Below are positions 10,560 to 22,458 of a DNA stretch of 64,000 nucleotides, piece by piece. How positions within the stretch are numbered: position 1 is the stretch's first letter; each line of letters begins with the position of its first letter. Under the pieces are notes generated by a model. The model had not been told where the DNA came from, did no database searches, and was given only the letters and a program-made list of their open reading frames with translations. Source of the DNA: Stenopsyche tienmushanensis (lineage: Eukaryota; Arthropoda; Insecta; Trichoptera; Stenopsychidae); the NCBI GenBank assembly GCA_008973525.1, contig WACJ01000126.1, forward strand, positions 992,001 to 1,056,000, written 5' to 3'. The position numbers were made by a program, and so were the translations under genes.

Positions 10560-12356
10560 TTTTCAGCCCGATGATCCCGAGGGGAGCGACGTCCGGAGAG
10601 TGCGGAGGACGAGATCTCACTGCGCCTGTCAATTCGACGGGACGCGTCCCAAGTTTCGAACGATCCCTTCGAGGGGTCCCCCGCGGCGTCTCCTCGCGCT
10701 CCGTCGTCCGGCGACTCGATAGAAAAAAATAAGGGCATTCGAAAAATCTCGCGAAACGGTGTCGAATCGGCACCGTAAATTTCGGACACGGCGTTGACGT
10801 CGATAACATTCATAACGGTCGCGCTCCGAGCGAAGGCGACGGGCGACGGGCGACGGCGCGCGAACTCGCGGTGGACGACGCCTGACCGAGCGCAGCGGAA
10901 GGGGCACGGGGGGACCATCCACTTCGAGCGGCTCAGCCTCGCTACCCGTCAGTCGGCTGCGAGCCTTACAGCCGGGAACTCGCGTGAGCTCGTATCGCTC
11001 TTCTCGTTGCGCTCATTTCCACCGCACTCTATCCCACGGTAAGTGAGGCGCGACAACCTCCCCGCCGGCCCCCGGCCCGCGGCCGCGAGGACGCGAACGC
11101 GACCCGACTCGGGACGCCGCCGGTCGCTCGGCGATGCGCGCGTTTCGACCGAACGTGGGTATTTTAAAACTCAAATTCGAATCGAAACGTTCAGACGCTC
11201 GAAATTCGTCGGCGGGGGCGTCTCGGGACGGGGGAAGCCGCGACGAAATCGATCCGGGGGCGGCGACGCCCGGAGCGCACCCTCGCCGCCCTCCGCGCTC
11301 CCCTCCCGCGCGCGATCGATCCCGGACCGATCCTCCGACCGTCGAAATGGCCATCGTATTATGGAAAAAAATGAGATATACCTTATCACGCTGCACCGTT
11401 TGTTTTGTTTTTTTTTTTTAAATGTGCACCTCCGCGCTTCGAACCGTTCCGACGCGTTCGCTCCGGCGGCCCGCGAGGCGGCGCGGCGGGTATCGTCAAA
11501 CTTTTTTTATTGAAAGGATCAAATTGTCAAAATTTCAAAATCGGCTGTTTTTGAAATGTTTTTATGTGAAGTCGCAGGCCGCATTTTGCCGACCCCCCGG
11601 GATGCAGAATCGCATTCGTCCTCGACGATGGTGCGCGGAATCGATTCCTCGCGGAGACGATTCGTCATCTTCGGGAGCGACGACCCGCCGGTCGCTCCGC
11701 CCCCGTCGCGCGCTCCTCGGCCTCCGAGTCGAGTCCGCCGGAAGAGCCCGAACTTGAAAATAATATCACGTCTCTCCGGCGGAGGGCGAGTCCGAGCGGG
11801 GCGGACGTCCGCCCTTTGTCTCTCTCGCGGGCGCCCCGTCGGACCGGAAACGCCTCCGAGGTCGTCGTGCGAAAGATCGTATTCCAGATGGAGGCGAGAC
11901 GAGAAGAGCGGAGAAGAGAGGAGGGCGGAGAGTTCATCGTTACTGTAAAAGCGTCCAACGGTTCGTCCGCTATATCGCGGCTTTATTTTGTTTCGCGTTC
12001 GACTTCCGGGCGAGTCGCGACGCGGACCGAAGGTTCTCTTTTTTCGCATCCAAAAGGCGAGACGAATTCGCACGCGTCCGCCGCGACGCTATTTATAGAC
12101 GCGGACGGTTCGCAGACGCGCGCGCGCCGATCCTTCCTCTCTTCGCTTCGACGGCGCTCGCGACCCCGGACCGAGAGTCCGTCTCGGCCTCCCCTCCGGC
12201 GTCTCTCCGCCCCTTCCGAGATCGAGGGTGGGGGGGCGAACGCGGGAACCCCCGGTTCGGTCCGGAGCCGCTTCGACACTCTCGGAAGCGAAGTCGGCGC
12301 TCGCACGCCGCGTTCCGCTCCGAGACGCTAGAATGTCGATCGGTTTCGCAGGCGAC
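10560..12356 (+). promoter_or_regulatory. CpG island, fascin promoter and 5' untranslated region
   Basis: Extremely CpG-rich DNA in an AT-rich setting starts about 1.8 kb before the fascin coding sequence. A TCAGTC initiator-like motif lies at 10949-10954. A strong splice donor, GTAAGTGAG, lies at 11039-11047. It may join to an acceptor (TTTCGCAG) ending at 12351, six bases before the chosen start codon. This would make a non-coding first exon ending at 11038 and an intron of 1,313 bp. The many open frames on both strands here are what high-GC sequence gives by chance. The exact transcription start is inferred. Confidence 0.5.
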
Positions 12357-14364
12357 ATGTCGACGACGAACGGCCACGGCGGACACCGGAACGGGGGCTC
12401 CCCGGCTAGCGCCGGCGACATCATCACGCAGAACCAGCAGCGCGGCTGGTGGACCATCGGCCTCATCAACGCCCGCTACCGCTACCTCACCGCCGAGACT
12501 TTCGGCTTCAAGATCAACGCCAACGGGACTTCGCTCAAAAAGAAGCAGATCTGGACCCTCGAGCCGGCATCGAACGCCGGAGACAGTCAGTGTTTCGCTC
12601 CTCTCTCTCCTTTCCGCCTCGGACTTCGGTCCCTGCTTCCCGACTCCGGATCTGATGGTCGCTCTTCTCTTTCAGGCGTCATCTACCTCCGCTCTCACCT
12701 GGATAAGTACCTGGCCGTGGATTCATTCGGAAATGTGACCTGCGAGAGCGAAGAAAAGGACTCCGGAAGCAAGTTCCAGATAAGGTGAATAGAATCCCCC
12801 CCCCCCAATCAATCAACCACCCGGGAGCGACATCCCTAAATCTCCCCGTCTCGTTTCAGCGTCGCCGAGGACGGCACCGGACGCTGGGCGCTGCGGAACG
12901 TGACCCGGGGCTACTTCCTCGGCTCCAGCTCGGACAAGCTCACGTGCACGGCGAAGGCCCCAGGCGAGGCGGAGTTCTGGCACGTGCACCTCGCGGCGAG
13001 ACCCCAGGTCAACCTGCGCTCGGTGGGGCGCAAGCGCTTCGCGCACCTGTCCGAGTCGCTGGACGAGATCCACGTGGACGCCAACGTGCCGTGGGGCGAG
13101 GACACGCTGTTCACGCTCGAGTTCCGACAGGACGAGGGCGGCAAGTACGCCCTGCACACGTGCAACGACAAGTACCTCAGCGGCTGCGGTAAGCTGGCCG
13201 AGCGCTGCGGCGCCGACTGCCTCTTCAGCGCCGAGTACCACTCGGGTCAGCTGGCGCTGCGCGACGCCGACGGCGCCTACCTCTCGCCCATCGGCTCCAA
13301 GGCCGTGCTCAAGACGCGCTCGCAGACCGTCACCAAGGACGAGCTCTTCTCCCTGGAGGACTCGCTGCCGCAGGCGTCCTTCGTCGCCGCGCTCAACTCG
13401 CGATACGTCTCCGTGAAGCAGGGTGAGCATCGCCGTCCCGCGCTCGGCGCCCCGCCCTCCTGCGGCGCTGAGCTCGGGGTCCGCTTTCGCTTTCAGGCGT
13501 GGACGTCACGGCGAACCAGGACGAGATCTCGGACCACGAGACCTTCCAGCTGGAGTTCGACTGGTCGACGCGGCGCTGGTACGTGCGCACGATGCAGGAC
13601 CGCTACTGGACGCTGGAAGTCGGCGGCGGCATCCAGGCGTCCGGAGACAAAAAGTGAGCCCCCGACGGCGTCGCGCGCTTCGCCGCAGCGCCCGTCTGAA
13701 ACGCCCTCTCTTCCAGGTCCTCGAACGCCCTCTTCGACCTCGACTGGCAGGGAGACGGATCCGTGTCCTTCCGCGCCAACAACGGCAAATACCTCACGAC
13801 GAAGCGCTCCGGTCACCTCTACGCGAACGCCGACGCGGCGGACGACAGCTGCAAGTACTACTTCTACCTGATCAACAGGCAAGGCGGAGTCCCGGCGCCG
13901 AGGATAAATCCCTCGACGCCTCCGCTCAGAACCCGCTCTCTGCTTTCAGGCCGATCCTCGTCCTCAAGTGCGAGCAGGGATTCGTCGGCTTCAAGTCGGC
14001 CGCGAGCCCCAAGCTGGAGTGCAACAAGGCCGCGTACGAGACGATCCGGGTCGAGCGCGGACCCAAGGGAGTGGTGCACTTCAGAGGTGCGGCGTCGCGG
14101 TCTCGAGCGGGCGATCGCCGTCGAGACCGCGACGCTGAAACCGCCCGTCTTTCGCTTTCAGGTCAGAACGGAAAGTACTGGCGCGTCGACGGGGAGGGCG
14201 TCACCTGCGACTCGGACGGGCCGACCGGCTTCCACCTGGAGCTGAGGGAGCCGACGAGGATCGCCATCAAGGCCGTCTCCGGGGAGTACCTCGCGGCGAC
14301 CAAGAACGGCAACTTCAGACTGGGAGACGGGAGCGTCGAGCAGGCCACGCACTGGGAGTACTAG
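12357..14364 (+). CDS. sn: Fascin (singed), actin-bundling protein
   Basis: Fascin cross-links actin filaments into tight parallel bundles in bristles, filopodia and nurse cells. Seven coding exons are supported by splice sites and frame: 12357-12585, 12676-12784, 12860-13422, 13497-13653, 13717-13878, 13950-14086 and 14162-14364. They give 519 residues, close to the ~512 of the Drosophila protein. The four beta-trefoil repeats are evident, with blocks such as [31 protein letters not shown]-like [41 protein letters not shown] and GKYWRV. The SLKKKQIW motif is intact. Its Ser59 corresponds to the regulatory phosphoserine of fascins. Introns are 63-90 bp. The fifth, 13879-13949, starts with GC instead of GT. 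An upstream in-frame ATG at 12333 would add eight residues. I chose 12357 because a splice acceptor ends between the two. The gene is far richer in GC than its neighbours. Confidence 0.96.
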
Positions 14365-15300
14365 GCCCGACGCCGGCCGACTGTGCTCGCCGAACCTGCG
14401 ATCGAAGCAGAACACTGCTTCCGCTTTCGTACACTTATTTATATATTAGCATGTAATATCTCGATATTCCGATGTAGAGAAAGTCCGGCGGCCGATTTTC
14501 GTTACATTTTTTTCGTTCTCAGTCGCATAGCACTCGACGGGAAGAGAATCCGTTCCACTGTCATTTTAGACTGCGCGAGAGACGACGGAGTTTTTTGTAC
14601 TTTTTTAAAAATTTATACAATCTTAGATTATTTCCAGAGATGGGATTCGAATTTTGACGGCAGTCGATCGTCCCAAGATTTCTTATCAAAATGTGTAGCA
14701 ATTTTGACGTATACAAATGTCTCAATTTATCAGTATTATACCTCGCAAATACTCCACTTTGGGGAGTTTTTAATCAACTAATTGCCGTATGTTAATCTAT
14801 CATGCTATATGTGTAGACATAGATGTAAAACCTGACGATTCGCAACCGCCACAGAGGCCGTTGCGAGTCTCGGGAATGATTTTATCGTAGGCCGAATTCG
14901 AAGAACGCTCCCTTCGCCCCGGCGAGAGGGGACGCGAAGCGAGGGTTCTCGGAATGTTGCGACGGCGAAGACCGCATCGTCGGACGTCTCCTCGTTCCTT
15001 ACTGAGCGTGAAGTTCGATAGCGCGGCCGACCTTCCGTCCGAGCGACGGTACCGATGTTATGTTGATTTATCACGAGCTTCGAAGAATTTGATGTTTTCA
15101 ATTTATATCGCGTTTGCAGATTCGACTGGAGGACGATCTGCAAACTGAATACGAGCAATACTGAGATATTCAAATTTATATATTCAATGCATATCTTATT
15201 TTCACTAGCCTTATTGTTTAATATGCTAAATTTCTTTTGTGTATTATAATTATCAATTTGTAAACAACTATTTATAATAAAATTATTGATACAATCTCTC
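14365..15300 (+). other. Fascin 3' untranslated region
   Basis: AT-rich sequence follows the fascin stop. A candidate polyadenylation signal AATAAA lies at 15276-15281. The interval to the BARD1 stop codon on the other strand has no gene of its own. Short GC-rich islands at 14850-15060 carry no recognisable protein. Confidence 0.5.
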
Positions 15301-15568
15301 GTTTCTTTTATCTCTCCGCCCTGCAAAGGGCTCGTTTTGCATATTTGCGACTAAGGAAAACAATTCAAATTTTGAAACAAACATATATTGAGATTTAGCA
15401 CAATTATGTAATAAAATTTTACATATAAAACAACCGATACATGTGAGATATGTACACGCACAAAATGTCTTGCAAAGTTTTTCGACGTCGTCAGTCAACT
15501 GAACGGAAATAGTGCTCGATGCGGTTTATTTATCAGTTCTGCAAGGAAGCACCATGTGATAATTTTTT

Positions 15569-17420
15569 TCAGGGTTCTGCCAGCGTAAAGTTTTGAATGG
15601 ACTCTATCAACCATGCGACAGGAAGAGTCTTCAGATGCTTCATGTTGTAAGCCAGTTCGGGCATGATTCTATAGATGATGTAATGCGAACAGCGGGACAG
15701 TGCGCTCTCATCGGACACGTGATAGGGGAGGACGCGTTCGTTCGGAGGGATCGCCTCCGGATCTGGTTCCCTCTTCAGCAGAGTGCCCCCACCCATTCTT
15801 ATGAGGTTCCCCAGCAACTCCCTGTTCACCGTCAATGATGAGCTTATTTCATATTTCGCTTTGAGCCCGAGGATGTAAAAATGGCAGCCGTCGAACAGTC
15901 GTGGAAACAGTTTCGTCCTGTTGACGAGAGAGAGTCTCGCACTGTTGCGATATCCTCCCAGGTTTGTGATTTCGAAATCTTTCAAGATAGATAATCGCGA
16001 TTCGTCGCATTTTTCCAACCAATTCGCTTCGACGATCGGTACACCTAAGAGGATTGCCGACAGAGTGTCGTAGTCCGTCCGGCATCCATTGCCATCGATG
16101 CCGTTCACCAAGACGAACGTCGTATTCTCGCTGATTTTGTCTTCGACGATTATGCTATGATGTTTGGTCAACATTTTTAATTGGCTCATAAGATTTTTAG
16201 ACAGATTAGATGCATACACGCGAATTTCAAAATTTAACTCCTCGTGGAATATCGGTAGAGGTACGTCTTCATCCGTATTCTGGACTTTCGGCTCTTTTGC
16301 CAGAACTGATTTCATTTCATCGTCTGCGAGATCGTAGGGAGTCACACCGGCAGAGTTTCTCGCTCGTACGTTAGCACCTTTTTCTACTAGAAGATTGGCA
16401 ATATCTTTTGACTTGATTTTCACCGCTTCATGAAGAGGCGTCTCGTTTCCGGGTCCGGGTATGTCGGGTCTGGCTCCGTTCTCTAGTAGCATTTGTACGA
16501 TTAGAATGGAACCGTTGGACACTACTTCGTGCAGAGGAGTCCAACCTGAAAAGTCATCATTTGAAACCTTAAAATATTGTTTTTAATACCGTGCATCAAT
16601 AATATAGAATGAAATTGGAGCGATAAACATAGCGGATAAACGTATTGTTAGAATTACCAGCATGATCTTTCGTGTTCGGGTTCGCTCCTGATGAGAGTAG
16701 TTGTTTTGCTCTATTCAAATCGCTGGAAACACAGGCAGAATGTAGCGGCGTTTCACCTTTGCGATTCCTTTTCTCAATACTAAATTTCATTGATTTATTG
16801 AAAGAAGAAGATAAATTCTCATTTGAACTTCTCTTCAGATAATTATCTATTTTTTTATCGGAAAGTTTAACTTTGGGCTCTTTAACAAACACACTTTTTA
16901 CATCTATAGATGGAGACAACTTCAAATTTTTGACATTCACGATATTCGTATTCCTCGTTGTCTTCTTGGGCGAGCCGTCCGCTGCTGAAGTTTTCAATTT
17001 ATCATCGTCCAACGTTTTCAGACTGGTATCGATTTTGTCGGAGCGTTTAGACGATGCCGATGTTAATTTTGGGTTATCTTCGACGGGATCGACGTTGCGA
17101 CTTCTCTTCGGTCGTTCGCTTTTAGCGACTTCGGTTTCCGCAGCCGAATCTTTTTTAGCGAGTCTTCGACGGATGTTTCTATTCGACTCTCGCAGAGAAG
17201 GAGTGGACGCGTTCCCCGCTTCCGAAGATTTGTCAATTTCCTCGGGAACGATGTTTTTTTTTGCTTTCAAGCGTATTTTTGATTCCATTTTGTTTTTGTA
17301 TGCGGCCGACGCGTAAGGTTCGAAGGCATCTTCGAGCGCTCGACAGGCTTCGAGTGCTCCATCGTCAGATTCCATGACTTTTCGCACTTCTGCCAAGGAC
17401 TCCAAAACTTCATCCGCCAT
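15569..17420 (-). CDS. BARD1: BARD1 homologue (ankyrin-BRCT protein, no RING seen)
   Basis: BARD1 partners BRCA1 in a nuclear ubiquitin ligase for homologous recombination. Its ankyrin and BRCT domains read histone marks. Two exons join in frame: 17420-16658 and 16545-15569, with a 112-bp intron between them, giving 579 residues. An N-terminal, low-complexity, Lys/Ser-rich region leads to ankyrin repeats from about residue 230 (RKGETPLHSAC, KDHAGWTPLHEVV, NETPLHEAVK). Two BRCT domains follow. The second contains LFDGCHFYILG, RMGGGTLL and SHYIIYRIMPE and ends in AWLIESIQNF. The order and motifs match BARD1 closely. The N-terminal RING of BARD1 (about 100 residues in human) is absent, and none is visible in the 557 bp up to Nup85. 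A minus-strand AATAAA sits at 15530-15525, just past the stop. The start is the first ATG of the frame. Confidence 0.85.
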
Positions 17421-17977
17421 CGCGACGTCAACTTTCAAAAGCGAACGCGCCAACGTCAAAATATCTTAATCTGCTAAATGTTGGCCAAAATCCGGTTGCC
17501 ATTGCTTCAAGTTCAAAATCATAAAAACAAATATTTGAAAAAGCTCATTACAAAAATATATCTCCAGTACTATTATGTATATAATTCAATTTAAATTTTA
17601 TATATATTTTTAAATATTTGACAATCAAAATGATTTATCAGAATTACGTTTTTAAAATTACTTACTTAAAATCACATCATTTTTAATTCAAATTTGGATT
17701 TGAAATATAAATATTTTAAAATTTATTTCATTAAATCAAATTCTTAACATGATAATAGTATCTAAAAATACAATAATTAAGAGGTACTTTTTAATTTTAC
17801 GCATAAACCAAAATTAGTAAGCCTTTCCGAATTTTAACAGCGTCGATTTTTTTTTTAGTATATGGTCGTAATTTTGATTCTGGGGCCAAATGTCATTATG
17901 AAGTGAGCGGCGAGATTTTGCCGGTCAGTTGAAGGCTTTTCTTTCACAATTTAATTTCTATATTAATATACACTAAA
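17421..17977. promoter_or_regulatory. Divergent promoter region, BARD1 / Nup85
   Basis: This 557-bp AT-rich spacer separates two head-to-head genes and probably holds both promoters. I see no TATA box at a convincing distance and no RING-coding exon for BARD1. Confidence 0.5.
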
Positions 17978-20900
17978 ATGGATGAATTTGATAAGACGGA
18001 TACCGCCAAAACATTCGTAAGTAATCTGAAACCGTTTAAAATATCAAATTCTGTTATTTACAAATAGTAATTAACCTAAAATAATTTGATAGGTGATAGC
18101 GGACGATCTATGCAAACGAGCCGGGATGGCAGCGGCTTGGGTGTCCAGTTCAGAATTTGCCGTCTTTCCATATAAACATTTATATAAAGATGTGAATCAC
18201 ACTAAAAGTCAATACGCACCGTGCGCTCCGAATATTTACATGGTGCGACAGGAGGTCGCGCTATTTCATCCTATAATTCGGAAATTGGTCAATGAATCCA
18301 ATGGAACGTTCTTGTCTCTGCAAAAAGTTGCAGAGAAGCCGGCGTACGGTGATTCCAGACCGGAATTGCTGAAAATATCCCGACATTACAGAGCGATAAT
18401 CAGAGCTTGCTTGGAAAATTTACATGATTCCATCGAAAAGTCTACCAACGATGATGAAAAACAAACATTGAAGACTTACGTCAATATATTTTATTGCATC
18501 GAGTGTATCTGGCACACTTGCGAGATCTTATACATCGACAGTATGCCTGGCGACGTTATAATGCCTCAGCTTTTGGAATGGGTAAGGATGCATTTTCCGA
18601 ACCATGAAAATGCCGCATCAGAAATATTAGAAAAGTGCGAATCGGGGGCGGAAGACAATCCCGACTATTGGAACACCGTCACAGGTATGATTATGCAGGG
18701 AAGAATCGACATAGCGAGAGCTCTTCTGAGACTACACTCTAACAGCAACAGCAATCAGTTTACAGCAGCCGATAATATTCTACGCACCATGCCAACATAT
18801 GACGTAAGACATTTTTTGGATCATGTCTCACAATTTTACTATTAACAATTCATGAATTTAATTATTAATCTGTTTAAAAAATGCAAATTTTCAGGCTTTT
18901 AGTGCATTGTCAATGAACGAATTTAAAGTGAACTGGAAACATTGGCAATTGGTATGCGAAGCTAAGATCAATACGAGAACATTCCACTCGGAACCTCATT
19001 TAGAACACATAATGAAGGTACAACTTTTTAATTATTTATTTAAATCTTAATTTGGAGAAAATGTGTAGATTAGTTAACCACATCATCATCATGGTCATAG
19101 TGCAGTCACAGACAGTCCACTGCAGAATTAGGACCTCTTCAATATCCATTCACAGGAAGGGGTTACATCCAATTTGTCCGTATCATACATTCACCTCCTT
19201 GTTTGCTCGAAATTGAAGGTAGCATGTCCTTATAGTTTCATTTAGAACTTTCACCCAGCCTTAAAAGTTTTTGAATCCTCATCACCTATATACTCGTAGT
19301 TACCATATTTCACGCCAAGCTTGCGGTTTGTAAACCCTTTAAAGAGAGCGGATTAAAAGACTCACATGAGTTCCGACACAAATGGGTTAATCATTATCTT
19401 ATATTATGCATTGTTAGACGTATATTTATATTTTCAGTTGGTTATGGGTCATAAAAGCGCCATGGAAGCAGCTCGAGTAAACTACACCAGTTGGTGGGAA
19501 TTGTTCGGAGCTTGGATGTTGTACGTGTCTCCTGGAGCGCGAAAAGGAGATTTAGGTTGCATCGCCAGGGAGTGTGCCTCTTTTCGACCTGCCGGCGCTC
19601 CTTTACCTCCAAGAACGCAACTTGACAATGTTCTCCTTGCTCTCATGGAAGACGATCTTCACCAGGTGAGTTTAGGATTATCGATTTATGCTGAATTAAA
19701 ATTTTGTTCTCTAATGCGTTTGTTATTTTGCTTCAGGTTTTACACGACATTCAGGAAATGTCAGATAACGGATGGCTCGCTACTCATCTTACAGATCTTT
19801 TAGTTCATTGTGGCAAACTTAAGATTTTGGACGAGAATCAAATCAAGTTTGTTTATTTTCTTTGTTTTACAAGGGATACCCAAAAGGAAACCTTCTGCAA
19901 TACCCAACAGTGCCTATGCTATTTTTTTATTCACCTCAGTAACTTCGGCAAAAAGTTCTGCTTCTTTTGGGTACATCCTTGTATTATGTACATACATATG
20001 TGATTTGAATTTAATCTAATTCAATATTTTCAGCGTTACAAGTCAACTTCGAGATTCTTTAGTGTTAGATTACGGTTCACTTTTGGCAAGCCATCGTTCA
20101 TTGTGGCCAGTTGGATTTTCATATCTTTCACAGAGCCCTGAAAGCTTTCGAGACGGCGATTTCGTCGGTGAAGGTCCACACCGAGCAGCACTCCTTTTAT
20201 CCAGTCTGCCTCTCGGCTCGGAGAATCGCGTCATGAAGTTATTACACGAAGCGAAAAAATACAATCTTCAAAGCATCGGTTAGTGCAATATAGAGGATTT
20301 TCCTTTGGTTCAAATAAGAGACAATATATTGATACATCTCGAATGCTACAGCCGAAACTATATGTCAACGTCAGGCGATCATCATGGCAAGACGCGGTCG
20401 AAAAGGTGCCGCTTTAAGTTGGGCATTGCGAGCTAAAGCTGCACCTCTCGCCGCCCGACTGGCGGATGATGCACTACGTCGATATGCTGAAACTGGTCAT
20501 CTTCTGGATTCGGATCTCGTCGGTACTCTCGGAACCGACATGATGTTAAGCGATCGATTAGTGTTTTTAGGTATTACATATTAAATATACAATAGCGTTG
20601 TCCCAATAATTTAAGTTCTCTTTCATGATATTTGGATTTCATTTCAGCAAAATATTCAGAATTCCACCACTTGTATAAAAATAGCGAGTTTAAAGAAGCT
20701 GCAAATCTCATCATATCATTGTTATCGTCTAAGATTACGCCAAACTAGTAAGTCATGTATAAGAAACTTTTTGATGGTTATAATATCGTGCATTGTGAAT
20801 GTTGACGGAGGATTTCTTTTTCAGTTTTTGGTCCACGCTGCTGATGGATGTTCTTCCTCTTCTAGAATGTGACGAAATAGTCTTTGGTGCTGATGATACA

Positions 20901-21050
20901 TACGAAATAATGCATTGCGTCGAAGAAAGAGCGACAAACGATAGGCACGATGAAAAAATTGAGCTACTAAGATTGGCTCTGGCACGAAATCTAGCAAGAA
21001 CTCTGTTGACAGACGATGCGGAATCATCTCATAAATTAAAGCGATAACAT
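17978..21050 (+). CDS. Nup85: Nuclear pore protein Nup85 (Nup75)
   Basis: Nup85 is a structural subunit of the Nup107-160 Y-complex scaffold of the nuclear pore, made of alpha-helical ACE1-type repeats. Nine exons join in frame: 17978-18016, 18093-18803, 18895-19017, 19438-19665, 19737-19846, 20034-20278, 20352-20570, 20648-20747 and 20825-21047, with the stop next to the last. They give about 665 residues, against 656 in human. Recognisable blocks are YKHLYKDVNHTKSQ, EVALFHPIIRKLVNESNGTF, NYTSWWELFGAWMLY, DLHQVLHDI, WPVGFSYL and FWSTLLMDVLPLLE. All introns are GT-AG and short (70-420 bp). Intron 3 holds a LINE-tail repeat. Exon 1 encodes only 13 residues, and I accept it because the downstream phase fits and the first ATG lies in the usual context. 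A polyadenylation signal lies at 21309-21314. The gene shares its upstream region with BARD1. Confidence 0.93.
19080..19275 (+). repeat. LINE-derived tail repeat in Nup85 intron 3
   Basis: It starts with a CATCATCATC run and continues with a 'cagtccactgcagaattaggacctcttc' type stretch. This resembles the 3' tails of insect RTE/CR1-type LINEs ('gtccactgcaggacataggcct'). There is no protein frame. Confidence 0.5.
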
Positions 21051-22458
21051 TGAACGTGGAATTATACTCTGTGCGCTGTAAAATTGCTATACATGCAAAT
21101 TTCAAATGAATATTCATAGTTTTTTTTTTTAAATCTATATCTAATGACTGACTAGTGGATTCTGTGTATTTGAAGGAAACTTTTTTTTTATGGTCTTTGA
21201 ATTATGACCATTCAAAAAGAGTTCTCTTCATGTTGTGATTGTCATTTGGAAATATAATTTGTACTAAGTTTATAATTAATCATTTTTATTTATTTTCAAT
21301 TAAATTTTAATAAAAGTTGTATCGTTGTCAAATTCATCACTACTATTCAGATAAAACTAACAATTACGCCTGCTGATATTAAGGGTGTTAAGTGTGTTGA
21401 CAACCAGCAGCTGATCTTGTTTGCAGCAATATGAAAAAGGGCTCTGATATTGAGTCGACTGTAAAAGCGCATAACATGCCCGATATATTCCGATTCTCAT
21501 TTCTTGATTCTGGTGGGCGCTTCAGGTTGTTTCTTTAGTTGCAACCTCGTCATTAGTCTTGCGTTTCATCCAGGATTCTGTATGTCCACATTTCAAAGGC
21601 TTCGAGACACTTACACGTGGTATTAGTAAGCGTCCAGGCTTCCATTACAATGCAGAAGAATGCTAAACGCATTTTAATCTGGACTCAAATACTGCCCTTG
21701 CGTGCTCTATTCAACGGCAAATTTTAATCATGTTTTTGTTGTCTTCCGATCGTTCCTTTAATGCTATTCGGGGCCACTTTGTTTTCTTAACGTTTAGTTT
21801 CAACTCTATTGATGAATTGTGTGTGACGACTGCATTTAATAATCCTTGCAGATCGTCGATGTTTGTGACCAACGACACTGACGATTGGCTCACTATTGCC
21901 AATGTCCTTCATAATAACATTCTCAAGTCTTTACAGCAATGATATATCAGCGAATGAAAACTAAGAGAATATATATATTTTATATTAACTGATATCCCAG
22001 TCCAAAATCAAAAAAATCTGATTTCTGTTGATAAATAAGAATTTATTTCCCGTAATTATAAAAAATTGATTATGATTCAAAAGATGATCTTATTTAAGAT
22101 GTTAAAAATTAATTAATTGGCTTATTTCACTAATAATGGACAATGTCAAAAAAATCAATTTTAAAAATATACGCATGTATTTTATGCATTTATAATCCAA
22201 ATATAATCCACTAATAATTGGGAGACTAAAAATTGAATTCTTATATTAAAAATATTGTTTTTGCATAACCAGGCTAAAAATGTTGAAACATTTTGTAGCA
22301 CGCCAGGAGATGATAAAAAAAATTAATAGTCGTTGAAAATTTCATTCATCAACAAAATAGCATTTATTCACAGGTCAATTAAAAATTGGGAATTTTCCAC
22401 AGCTAGACGATATGGAGTATGTACAAAAGTCATTTTATAAATTAAAATACTATAAACA
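21051..22458. other. Convergent spacer between Nup85 and MTH1
   Basis: It holds the Nup85 3' untranslated region, a LINE remnant at 21440-21690 and AT-rich DNA. A minus-strand AATAAA at 22368-22363 is a likely polyadenylation signal for the MTH1 gene. Confidence 0.5.
21440..21690 (-). mobile_element. LINE reverse-transcriptase C-terminal remnant (RTE/CR1 type)
   Basis: The minus-strand translation gives MEAWTLTNTTCKCLEAFEMWTYRIL, the typical end of a LINE reverse transcriptase (GxEAWTLT....LEAFEMWxYRR). A shifted piece resembling EYIGHVMR follows. Stops and frameshifts show it is dead. Confidence 0.7.

Noticed and set aside
10453..12331. Many overlapping open frames of 80-185 codons on both strands
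   Set aside because: High GC lowers stop frequency; the frames have Arg/Pro/Ser-rich composition, no domains and overlap each other.
12813..13882. Long minus-strand frames opposite fascin (up to 205 codons)
   Set aside because: Antisense shadows of the fascin exons caused by its G/C-ending codons.
13423..14364. A 313-codon plus-strand frame through several fascin introns
   Set aside because: It reads the exons in mixed frames; only its last segment equals the true fascin frame. The spliced model explains all conserved blocks.
14805..15326. 173-codon minus-strand frame between fascin and BARD1
   Set aside because: Lies in the fascin 3' untranslated region, shows no domain and has no start context or conserved block.
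16873..17316. 147-codon plus-strand frame opposite BARD1
   Set aside because: Antisense shadow of the Lys/Ser-rich BARD1 linker; composition is Ser/Phe/Leu with no domain.
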